A DNA stretch of 37,635 nucleotides from Lacticaseibacillus zhaodongensis (GTDB lineage: Bacteria > Bacillota > Bacilli > Lactobacillales > Lactobacillaceae): positions 1-37,635 of the forward strand of contig NZ_BLBG01000020.1 in the NCBI RefSeq assembly GCF_009687905.1, in the 5' to 3' direction. Positions within the stretch are counted from its first letter, which is position 1; each line of letters begins with the position of its first letter. This document shows positions 31,510 to 37,635 of the stretch, in pieces. Position numbers and translations under genes: made by a program. Under the pieces are notes generated by a model, which ran no database searches, had not been told where the DNA came from, and was given only the letters and a program-made list of their open reading frames with translations.

Positions 31510-31525
31510 CGTTTCACGTGAAACA
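31510..31525 (+). other. parS: parS site 4 (near-perfect)
   Basis: CGTTTCACGTGAAACA matches TGTTTCACGTGAAACA at 15 of 16 positions. It lies between the hairpin and the yjbR-type gene. Confidence 0.9.
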
Positions 31526-31556
31526 AGTGCCTATAATTGAGGGTGAGGTGAGACAC

Positions 31557-31907
31557 ATGACCAGGGATGAACTGATTGAGTATTGCCAGAATGAATATAA
31601 CGCCGTGGTTGACCGGCCGTTTAAGCATTACCAAAATTATGTTGCGCTGCGACATCAAAACGGCAAATGGTTTGGCATCGTCATGAACGTACCGGCTAAT
31701 AAGCTGGGACTGCCAGGAACTAATGAACTGGATATTGTTGATCTGAAGGTCGAGCCGGAACTGAATTCCATTTTGCAAAAGCAAGCCGGATTTTCGCCGG
31801 GTTACCACATGTCCAAAGAACACTGGCTAAGTGCGCGGCTTGATAAATTCAGCACGGTTGCCGACTTGGCGGACCTGATTGCGGGGAGCTTTGCCGCCAC
31901 GCGCTAG
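31557..31907 (+). CDS. MmcQ/YjbR family protein
   Basis: A protein of 116 residues with the family signature order: an N-terminal TRDELIEYCQN helix, YVALRHQNGKWFGIVM strands, VDLKVEPELNSILQK and PGYHMSKEHWLSARLDKF near the C-terminus. The CyaY-like fold of this family has been proposed to bind DNA or nucleotides, but no role is proved. ATG at 31557 follows GAGGTGA; the longer frame runs back into the parS site and lacks a ribosome binding site. Confidence 0.88.
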   Translation: MTRDELIEYCQNEYNAVVDRPFKHYQNYVALRHQNGKWFGIVMNVPANKLGLPGTNELDIVDLKVEPELNSILQKQAGFSPGYHMSKEHWLSARLDKFSTVADLADLIAGSFAATR

Positions 31908-32009
31908 GTCAATGCCGCGGTTGCACGGTGGATTGTTAACAGCGCCCCTATTATTAGACTGCAGTTTTAGCGCTATACTGAAACTGCTGTATAGAAATGG
32001 GGTTCTCCA

Positions 32010-32780
32010 ATGCATGGCTTTTTGCTGACATTTATTTTGATTTTAACTGGTTTTGCTGGCGGCTTGCTCTCATCAATGGCGGGGATGGCGTCACTAATCG
32101 TCTATCCGGTGCTCATTGCGCTCGGGGTGCCGCCAGTGTCTGCCGACGTCACGAACACTGCAGCGATGATTTTCACTGGGGTCGGCGCGGGTATTTCCTC
32201 GGCCAGGGAATTAAAGTCTAACCGGAAGCTAGTTTACGCGGTTACGGGCTATGCCGTTGTCGGTGGCATCGTCGGGGCCATCATCCTGGCGGTGGCGCCC
32301 GGCCGCACTTTTGAAAAAATTGTTCCGTTCCTGATTGCCATCGCCGGTGCGCTGATGCTCTGGACGGCGCGCGATAAACAGCCTAAAAATGCCGTGGGTC
32401 ATGCGGTTACCGGCTGGAAACTGTTCGTGCGGAACGCGCTGGTGTTCCTGGTTGGCTTATATATCGGTTACTTCGGCTCGGCAGCCGGGGTGGTCATGCT
32501 GGCCATCTTATCGCTGACCTTACCGGTGCCGTTCGCCGTTTCCAATGCGCTCAAAAACTTCGCGACCTTCTTCACTAACGTTGTCTCACTGATTGTTTAT
32601 GCCTTTACCACCAAGGTGTACTGGTCCATGGTGCTTCTGCTCGGTGTGGGGATGTTCGTCGGCGGCTACATTGGGCCGGTGCTGGTGCGGTACATCCCAC
32701 AGCGGGCTCTCCGCATCGTGATCGGGATTGCGGCGTTTGGACTCGCGGGCTACTTTTTCTACACGGCTTACATCGCCTAA
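32010..32780 (+). CDS. TauE/SafE family permease
   Basis: A protein of 256 residues with about eight membrane helices in two repeats. The first repeat has GFAGGLLSSMAGMASLIVYPVL then PPVSADVTNTAA, and the second has YIGYFGSAAGVVMLAILSLT then PVPFAVSNALKNFATFFTN. These G-x-G-x-G and N(A/T) blocks are the hallmark of TauE/SafE transporters, thought to export sulfite, sulfoacetate or related anions. GGGG lies eight bases before the ATG at a rather weak ribosome binding site. It ends at a bidirectional terminator shared with the MFS gene. Confidence 0.9.
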   Translation: MHGFLLTFILILTGFAGGLLSSMAGMASLIVYPVLIALGVPPVSADVTNTAAMIFTGVGAGISSARELKSNRKLVYAVTGYAVVGGIVGAIILAVAPGRTFEKIVPFLIAIAGALMLWTARDKQPKNAVGHAVTGWKLFVRNALVFLVGLYIGYFGSAAGVVMLAILSLTLPVPFAVSNALKNFATFFTNVVSLIVYAFTTKVYWSMVLLLGVGMFVGGYIGPVLVRYIPQRALRIVIGIAAFGLAGYFFYTAYIA

Positions 32781-32797
32781 CATAATTTTGGCCAAAA

Positions 32798-32850
32798 TAA
32801 AAAGCCAATGGGATTCGCTACGTAAATAAGTAGTGGTTCCATTGGCTTTT
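32798..32850. terminator. Bidirectional terminator
   Basis: AAAAGCCAATGG pairs with CCATTGGCTTTT, with inner CTAC/GTAG pairing. A-rich on the left and T-rich on the right, it serves the convergent TauE/SafE and MFS genes. Confidence 0.9.
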
Positions 32851-32880
32851 ATAATGTCTGAATTCGCGGTGCAAAAGTGC

Positions 32881-34311
32881 TTAGTGATTATCCTTGCTCT
32901 TGGCGGGGTTCTTAATGCCGAGGGAAACAATCAAGGCAACAACGATCAGCACGACGGTGAAGTAGATGCCGTAATGGACACCGTTGGTAAATGCAAAGGC
33001 AGCGGACTTGCCACTAGCGGCGGCAGTCCCGATACCAAGCAGGCTGGTGGCCAGGGCGGTTGCGATGGCACCAACGATTTGCTGCATGGTGTTCATGATG
33101 GTACTACCATCGGCTGACTGCATGCCAGACAAAGCGCTCAGGGCGTGTGTCTGGGCTGGTGACATTGCCAGCGGGCAGCCGATCATCAAGATGACGTGGG
33201 CGGCGATGACGTAAGCCACGGAGCTAGTGCTGCTGGTCATTGCCAGCATGATTGCACCAATCAGGGCGATGATGAAGCCGATGCGGGTTGGCATCTTGGC
33301 GCCAAAGCGGTCATAAAGACGGCCGGCAAAAGCGGAAACAAGGGCGTTGATCACCCCACCAGGCAGCATGATGATCCCGGTCAATGCGACTGGGAGCAAT
33401 AGCCCCTTCTGGATGTACATTGGGAGCAGGTACATTGCAGAAAGGATGATCCCGAAGTCAAGCATGACCAGCGTTGCGCCGGTGCGGAATTCAGGAATGG
33501 CAAAAATGCGCAGGTTCAGCACTGGTGCCTTGGACCGTACTTCGCGGCGGGCGTACAGTGCGAGCACGATAATGCCGACTGCGAGCAGGCCGAGGACGAT
33601 TGGGGAACCCCAACCGCGGCTGCTGGCAAGACTAACGCCGGAAACTAGTGCGGCAAAGCCGACAACTGATTCCAGAACTGCAGGCATGTCGACCTTTTGC
33701 CGGGTAATTTTCCCCACGTTTTCCAAGCTAGTAATTGCAAAAATCAGGGCAATTGCAAGGAAGGGAATGAACAGCCAGAAAATCCAGTGCCAGTTGAGCT
33801 TAGCAAGCACAAGACCAGTGAGGGTAGGCCCAATAGCGGGCGCGAACATGATGACCAGTGCGCACATCCCCATGGCAGCACCAAGCTTACTAGGCTTGAA
33901 GACTTGCATGGCGACGGTAAACATCAGCGGCAAAATCAGGCCGGTTGCGATACCTTGAATCATGCGGCCAAGAAAGAGCACAGGGAAGATACCGGCGGTT
34001 GCAGAGATAATTGCACCGACGATAAAGTCACAGAGGCCGAAAATGATAATTTGACGGGTCGTGAACCACTTACTGATTAAACTGGAGAATGGAAGGACAA
34101 TACCGATTACGAGCATGTAACCAGTAACGAGCCAGGATGCAGTCGCGGTGGCGATGTGCAGGCTGGCGGTGAGACTAGGTAAGGCGATGTTCAGTGAAGT
34201 TTCACTAAACATGCCGACGAACGCACCGACGAGCATGCTGACCATAGCGAGCATGGGGTGCTTAACTTGCACACGTGCCCGGTCGGCAGTGGCGCTAATA
34301 CTTTGATCCAT
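32881..34311 (-). CDS. MFS multidrug exporter, DHA2 (EmrB/QacA) type
   Basis: A protein of 476 residues with 14 predicted helices, the DHA2 family size. Signatures: the antiporter motif C-like segment APAIGPTLTGLVL, motif A-like WFTTRQIIIFGLCDF after the second helix, SWLVTGYMLV in helix 2 and MIQGIATGLILPLMF in helix 4. Export of toxic compounds driven by proton exchange is likely. The ATG at 34311 is chosen because GAAGG lies about ten bases upstream; the frame runs back to 34392 without a better signal. A promoter lies 90 bases upstream with a hairpin in the leader. Confidence 0.9.
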   Translation of the reverse strand: MDQSISATADRARVQVKHPMLAMVSMLVGAFVGMFSETSLNIALPSLTASLHIATATASWLVTGYMLVIGIVLPFSSLISKWFTTRQIIIFGLCDFIVGAIISATAGIFPVLFLGRMIQGIATGLILPLMFTVAMQVFKPSKLGAAMGMCALVIMFAPAIGPTLTGLVLAKLNWHWIFWLFIPFLAIALIFAITSLENVGKITRQKVDMPAVLESVVGFAALVSGVSLASSRGWGSPIVLGLLAVGIIVLALYARREVRSKAPVLNLRIFAIPEFRTGATLVMLDFGIILSAMYLLPMYIQKGLLLPVALTGIIMLPGGVINALVSAFAGRLYDRFGAKMPTRIGFIIALIGAIMLAMTSSTSSVAYVIAAHVILMIGCPLAMSPAQTHALSALSGMQSADGSTIMNTMQQIVGAIATALATSLLGIGTAAASGKSAAFAFTNGVHYGIYFTVVLIVVALIVSLGIKNPAKSKDNH

Positions 34312-34333
34312 TGGAAAAATACCTTCTTTCATA

Positions 34334-34361
34334 GCGACCGAGCACGGATCTATGCTGTCGC
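34334..34361 (-). promoter_or_regulatory. Inverted repeat in the MFS gene leader
   Basis: GCGAC-cg-AGCA on one side pairs with TGCT-GTCGC on the other, with a two-base bulge and eight-base loop. It lies between promoter and ribosome binding site, so it may be an operator or a leader hairpin. Confidence 0.4.
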
Positions 34362-34398
34362 GGACCGTTAACGCAAGCGTCAACTGGGCCAAGTGGTT

Positions 34399-34427
34399 AT
34401 GATAGCAGAAAAAAGTCAGCTTCGTAA
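34399..34427 (-). promoter_or_regulatory. MFS gene promoter
   Basis: On the minus strand: -35 TTACGA (34422-34427), a 17-base spacer, -10 TATCAT (34399-34404). Confidence 0.6.
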
Positions 34428-34688
34428 GGATTAATTTTCAGAAATTTGCGAAGAGTAGGGTTTGAGAGACACTTACTTTTCGTAAATAAATTGCGGATTT
34501 TGGCGAAAATTGCTAGGAGCACGCTTGTGAAGAGTATATAATGTGCTTAGAAGAATTAGTTATTTATCATGAAGATTAGTGCGGCTAATATTGGCCGGGA
34601 CGTCAGTTAATGCTGTACTGGCGTTATTAGTGCTTGGTATTTTAAGCGGTCCCGCACGATTCTTGCTGACTAGTTAGGAGGTGGCCCC

Positions 34689-35411
34689 ATGGCACAGGGT
34701 GACAAGAAGAAGCAAAAGCGCGGCGGCTGGCGCACGTGGGCGTGGCGGATATTCATCGTGCTTGGGTTTGCGGTGAGTCTGGCACTCATCTTCAATGAAC
34801 AAATCAAGTTATTCATGGTGAACCAGATGTCCCAAAGCGCGGTGCGGACGACGCAGACGCTCAAAAAGTCTGATGTTAAAAAGAATAAGAAGGTCAAGGC
34901 CTCTTATGATTTTGCCAAGGTCGAAGCGCTCGATTTAAACAACGTCACCAAAGCGGCGGTTGAGCGTAACCTGAAGCCAATTGGCATGATTTCCGTGCCG
35001 AGTGTCAGCATTTACCTCCCAATCATGAAGGGGCTCGGGGGCAACAACCTCGCCGTTGGGGCTGGAACCATGAAGCCGGACCAGCAGATGGGCAAGCGCA
35101 ACTACGCGCTGGCGGGCCATCACATCCACAAGCAGAAGACCTTGTTCTCGCCGCTGGAGAACGTGCGGACCGGTGCGAACATCTACATCACGGATAAGAG
35201 CACGGTCTACACCTACAAAATTGACTTCCAGAAGGTGGTCGACAAGAGCCAGGTGCAGTACATTGACGACATTCCGGGCAAGAACATGATCACGCTCGTT
35301 ACCTGCTCGTCTAACCAGATTTTGCAGCCAGAGCGGCACATTATTCAGGGCCAGTTGGTGCACACGGCTAAGGCCACGAACAAGACGCTGCGGGTATTTG
35401 CTAATCAGTAA
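34689..35411 (+). CDS. srtA: Class A sortase
   Basis: A membrane-anchored transpeptidase of 240 residues: basic N-terminus, one helix (about 20-36) and a sortase beta-barrel (about 95-235). The catalytic His144 (LAGHHI), Cys206 (TLVTCSS) and Arg216 (PERHII) are in place, together with the class A motif VPSVSIYLPI. It cuts LPXTG proteins between Thr and Gly and links them to the peptide cross-bridge. RBS AGGAGGTG lies seven bases before the ATG. No LPXTG substrate is encoded in the window, so this is probably the housekeeping enzyme. A TATAAT (34537-34542) lies about 150 bases upstream, leaving a fairly long leader. Confidence 0.94.
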   Translation: MAQGDKKKQKRGGWRTWAWRIFIVLGFAVSLALIFNEQIKLFMVNQMSQSAVRTTQTLKKSDVKKNKKVKASYDFAKVEALDLNNVTKAAVERNLKPIGMISVPSVSIYLPIMKGLGGNNLAVGAGTMKPDQQMGKRNYALAGHHIHKQKTLFSPLENVRTGANIYITDKSTVYTYKIDFQKVVDKSQVQYIDDIPGKNMITLVTCSSNQILQPERHIIQGQLVHTAKATNKTLRVFANQ

Positions 35412-35426
35412 ACTGAAAAGACAACT

Positions 35427-35474
35427 AAAAAGGGGTCATCCCAAGCAGTTTAGCTTGAGGTGGCCCCTTATTTT
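35427..35474. terminator. Bidirectional terminator
   Basis: AAGGGGTCA pairs with TGGCCCCTT and the inner CCAAGC with GCTTGa, with an A-run on the left and T-rich sequence on the right, between the convergent sortase and DUF4097 genes. Confidence 0.9.
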
Positions 35475-35479
35475 GCTAT

Positions 35480-36952
35480 CTAGATGGTTAAATTGCCGTC
35501 ATTGGTACTGGCAGTGATTGTGAATTCTGGGTTTTGGCCCTTATACCCTTGCCGGTGGTGCGTACTGTGCTTGGTAAACTGCACGTTGGTTTCGTCTTGA
35601 CGCAGGCTGCCGTCGTCAGTGTGCAAATCGAAATTGTAGCTGACCGTACGTGGTAGGTCGAGGTGCAGACTACCGTCGTGGCTGCTGGCGGTGATGTCAC
35701 CGGTCAGAGCGGTCCAACTGGCGTGAATACTGCCATCGTCGGCACGGAGCGTCGTTGCACCAGCAAGCTGGTCCGCCTTGATGCTGCCGTCCGCCGTGCT
35801 AAGGGTCAGTTGATCCGCGGTGAGGCTGGTGGCACTGAGATTGCCGTCTTTACTTTCGACTTGCAGCGCATGCGCACGGACGGTGGTGGCTTCAGCGTTG
35901 CCGTCACGGGTGTTTAACTTAGCTGTACCGGTGATGCTCAAATTGTTGGCGCTGATGTTGCCGTCTTCTGACCGGGCCGTCAGTTCGCTTAGAGCAGATT
36001 GTTCGATCAGCAAGTTGCCATCGCGACTGGTGAGCTGGACGGGTCCCAACTGACTACCCTGTAGGGTGATGTTACCGTCGTCGGTATTAACAGTCAGGGT
36101 TTTGCTAGCTAGGTAGGCCAGCTGGACGCTACCTTCGTGAACGTTGATGTCAGCTGCCGCCAAGTCGCGCAGATTGAGCGCGGCGACGTTACCGTTGCGG
36201 TTAGTGACCTGCAGTTTACCGGTGAAGGTTTCGGGGACCCCGATGACGATTTTGGTCCAAAAGCCGAGCTTGAATTTGCCGATGGTGATGCGGGGGGTCG
36301 GCTTGGGCCGAACGCCGTGGCGAACAGTAACGACGCCAGCATTTTGCATGATTTGGCCCGCGTATTCCGGATTGAAGTTGCTGAAATATTCGTGGACCTC
36401 CAAATCGTTGCCGCTGCCGGGCATGAGGTGGAGTTCGTCGTAATCATAGTCGATATGGAGCTCAGTCATTCCGGAGAGGTTGCAGTGTAACTCATTCTGC
36501 GGTGTTGATGCTGGCAACTGCAAATCGGTGTCCGCATTAGTATCCTGTTTAGCTAGCGTCGCCGCTTCTGCGGCCGTAATGTCGACGCCGATAATCTTGC
36601 CATCAATAGTGATGGTGTCAGTATCGGCGCCAACATTGATCGTGTGGGTTGCACCGCCGGGTTGGGTATTATCGATTGTGACATCTGTAGAGGTATCCTT
36701 GGCTCTGGTGACTGCGCCTTGGTCTGCGGCAAGTTGCGCGGCGAGGCCAGCGATATCGCCGAAGTCGGCAATTGCCTGGGTAGCGGCTTCATCTGTCGGG
36801 ACGCCGGATGCGATTTTGTCGCTTGTTGCCGCCTCGAGGTCGCCACTAATTTCCGCGCGGAGATCCATGAACGCGGCCGTAGCGGGGTAGACGGCAAAAA
36901 TTGTATCCAGTTGCTGCGCAATTGCTTGTTTTAGTTCATTATTTACTGCCAT
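35480..36952 (-). CDS. DUF4097 beta-helix protein with HAAS-like N-terminus
   Basis: A protein of 490 residues. The N-terminal 80 residues are helical and resemble the HAAS/DUF1700-type signalling domain: LKQAIAQQLDTIFAVYPATA and the TDEAATQAIADFGD motif, which usually transmits to or from the PadR partner. The rest is a right-handed beta-helix of DUF4097 type with about a dozen short repeats carrying DGN or DGS turns, such as VNTDDGNITLQGSQ, TSRDGNLLIEQS, ARSEDGNISANN, STADGSIKADQL and SHDGSLHLD. There is no signal peptide or membrane helix. It overlaps the padR gene by 14 bases; RBS GGAGG precedes the ATG. Likely envelope-stress related; the function is not known. Confidence 0.85.
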   Translation of the reverse strand: MAVNNELKQAIAQQLDTIFAVYPATAAFMDLRAEISGDLEAATSDKIASGVPTDEAATQAIADFGDIAGLAAQLAADQGAVTRAKDTSTDVTIDNTQPGGATHTINVGADTDTITIDGKIIGVDITAAEAATLAKQDTNADTDLQLPASTPQNELHCNLSGMTELHIDYDYDELHLMPGSGNDLEVHEYFSNFNPEYAGQIMQNAGVVTVRHGVRPKPTPRITIGKFKLGFWTKIVIGVPETFTGKLQVTNRNGNVAALNLRDLAAADINVHEGSVQLAYLASKTLTVNTDDGNITLQGSQLGPVQLTSRDGNLLIEQSALSELTARSEDGNISANNLSITGTAKLNTRDGNAEATTVRAHALQVESKDGNLSATSLTADQLTLSTADGSIKADQLAGATTLRADDGSIHASWTALTGDITASSHDGSLHLDLPRTVSYNFDLHTDDGSLRQDETNVQFTKHSTHHRQGYKGQNPEFTITASTNDGNLTI

Positions 36953-37277
36953 TGATTAACGCCTCCAAAGTTGTTTTGGCCAGCTGCCAAGTACTGCGTT
37001 CTGTTTGTAGTTGCTGCTTGCCGGCTGCGGTGATGCGGTAATACTTTCTGCGGCCACCCTGACTCTCATCACCCCAGTAACCCTCGATCCAGCCAGATTT
37101 TTCCAGCCGCTTGAAAACGGTATACAGAGTTGCCTCGTTAATCGTGTACGCGCCGCCGCTCAGCGCATTGATGTCCTTGGTGACCTGATAACCATAGCTA
37201 GTGCCCTGACTGAGGACGTTCAGAACGATGGCAGTCAGGTAGCCGCGGACCATGTCTTTCGTAATTGCTGTCGCCAA
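36939..37277 (-). CDS. PadR family transcriptional regulator
   Basis: A protein of 112 residues with a winged helix: DMVRGYLTAIVLNVLSQGTS, YGYQVTKDINALSGGAY, TINEATLYTVFKRLEKSGW, then the wing GDESQGGRRKYYRITAAGKQQL. The TTG at 37277 is chosen because GGAGG lies seven bases before it; longer frames back to 37406 have no ribosome binding site. It heads a two-gene operon with the DUF4097 gene, a standard pairing in lactobacilli. The operator was not identified. Confidence 0.88.
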   Translation of the reverse strand: MATAITKDMVRGYLTAIVLNVLSQGTSYGYQVTKDINALSGGAYTINEATLYTVFKRLEKSGWIEGYWGDESQGGRRKYYRITAAGKQQLQTERSTWQLAKTTLEALINGSK

Positions 37278-37367
37278 AAGTTGCCCTCCTTTAGCATCTG
37301 TTTTTATTGCCATTATCATAGCATAAGTATTTGTCTGAAAATAGTAATTAGGCTGTTTTGAGCAAAA

Positions 37368-37404
37368 TAATACCCCCGCAACGTCTAAACGGCGTGGCAG
37401 GGGC
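37368..37404 (-). terminator. Possible minus-strand terminator
   Basis: On the minus strand CCCC-TGCCACG pairs imperfectly with CG-TTGC-GGGG, followed by TATTATTTTG. It may end a transcript from the integrase side. Confidence 0.5.
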
Positions 37405-37524
37405 AAGCTGGTTCATGTTTCGGCATATTTCCCGGGAACAATGGCACATCTCGCGCCCGTCCCGTGGTATCAAGGTTTCTAGCACCACCGATTTTATGGT
37501 GGCACAATTTTGACCCTTTTCAAA
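37405..37524. other. Gap downstream of the integrase gene, possible attachment region
   Basis: This 120-base gap lies directly after the integrase stop, the usual location of attL/attR in lactobacillar prophages and integrative elements. It includes a short palindromic segment (GTGCCACC...GGTGGTGC, about 37480-37503). The core cannot be fixed without the other end. Confidence 0.3.
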
Positions 37525-37635
37525 TTATTTTGGCTCATCGGGTACCTCCTTGGAGAAGATCCCGTTGAGCTTTTTTGCGACTTCAAAGTTACTGTTGGGG
37601 TAAAGATGACCGTAAGTGCCGAGCGTCGTTTCGAT
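37525..37635 (-). CDS. int: Tyrosine integrase, C-terminal fragment (runs off the window)
   Basis: Thirty-six residues before the TAA at 37525-37527 remain in the window. They include IETTLGTYGHLYPNSNFEVA, then KKLNGIFSKEVPDEPK. This is the end of the phage/ICE tyrosine recombinase family: the Tyr of TYGHLYP is the catalytic nucleophile, and it is preceded by the ETT of the LGHxxIxTT box. The N-terminal remainder lies right of the window. It marks the edge of an integrated element (prophage or integrative element) whose cargo lies to the right. Confidence 0.85.
   Translation of the reverse strand: METTLGTYGHLYPNSNFEVAKKLNGIFSKEVPDEPK

Noticed and set aside
32881-34080. Several long plus-strand frames opposite the MFS gene
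   Set aside because: They are antisense shadows without ribosome binding sites; the minus frame has clear 14-helix MFS motifs.

Overview
The window looks like chromosome of a GC-rich member of the Lactobacillaceae (Lacticaseibacillus or Schleiferilactobacillus type), not far from the replication origin. The basis is the gene content (gdpP, rplI, dnaB and purA on one strand, then guaC), Gram-positive ribosome binding sites, a sortase and an NlpC/P60 wall hydrolase, a Bce-type peptide-antibiotic module, and four sites resembling the ParB-binding parS sequence in intergenic gaps. No rRNA, tRNA, CRISPR array or transposase was seen.

Layout. 261-4873: BceRS-like two-component system and BceAB-like ABC transporter. 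A terminator and a candidate BceR box lie between the two gene pairs. 5100-8117: a membrane protein, then a lipoprotein and an EamA transporter on the minus strand. 8355-17923: the housekeeping set gdpP-rplI-dnaB. It is split between rplI and dnaB by about 5.6 kb of accessory DNA holding an acetyltransferase, an ABC-2 exporter with its TetR regulator, a lone RelB/DinJ antitoxin and three copies of an intricately folded repeat element. 18059-22630: a protein with four repeats, purA and an NlpC/P60 hydrolase. 22887-29058: accessory genes (DUF2075 ATPase, aldo/keto reductase, HicAB toxin-antitoxin, DUF2812-PadR pair, Old Yellow Enzyme, GNAT). 29085-31907: a candidate minus-strand small RNA, then guaC with an enterocin-A-immunity-like gene on each side, and a YjbR protein. 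32010-37277: TauE/SafE permease, MFS exporter, sortase and a PadR-DUF4097 pair. 37525-37635: the C-terminal end of a tyrosine integrase, so an integrated element probably begins at the right edge.

Common themes are envelope defence and small regulators: Bce module, two PadR pairs, TetR-ABC, MFS exporter, orphan bacteriocin-immunity proteins, sortase and wall hydrolase.

The most unusual item is the three-copy folded element at 11056-11233, 15303-15554 (reverse strand) and 16107-16395. The copies keep their helices through paired base changes, keep an A opposite G inside one helix, and in two copies keep the loop TGGGTTT on top of unrelated perfect stems. This suggests selection on an RNA (or single-stranded DNA) fold. 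The second novelty candidate is the stand-alone minus-strand RNA at about 29085-29235, which has its own promoter and terminator.
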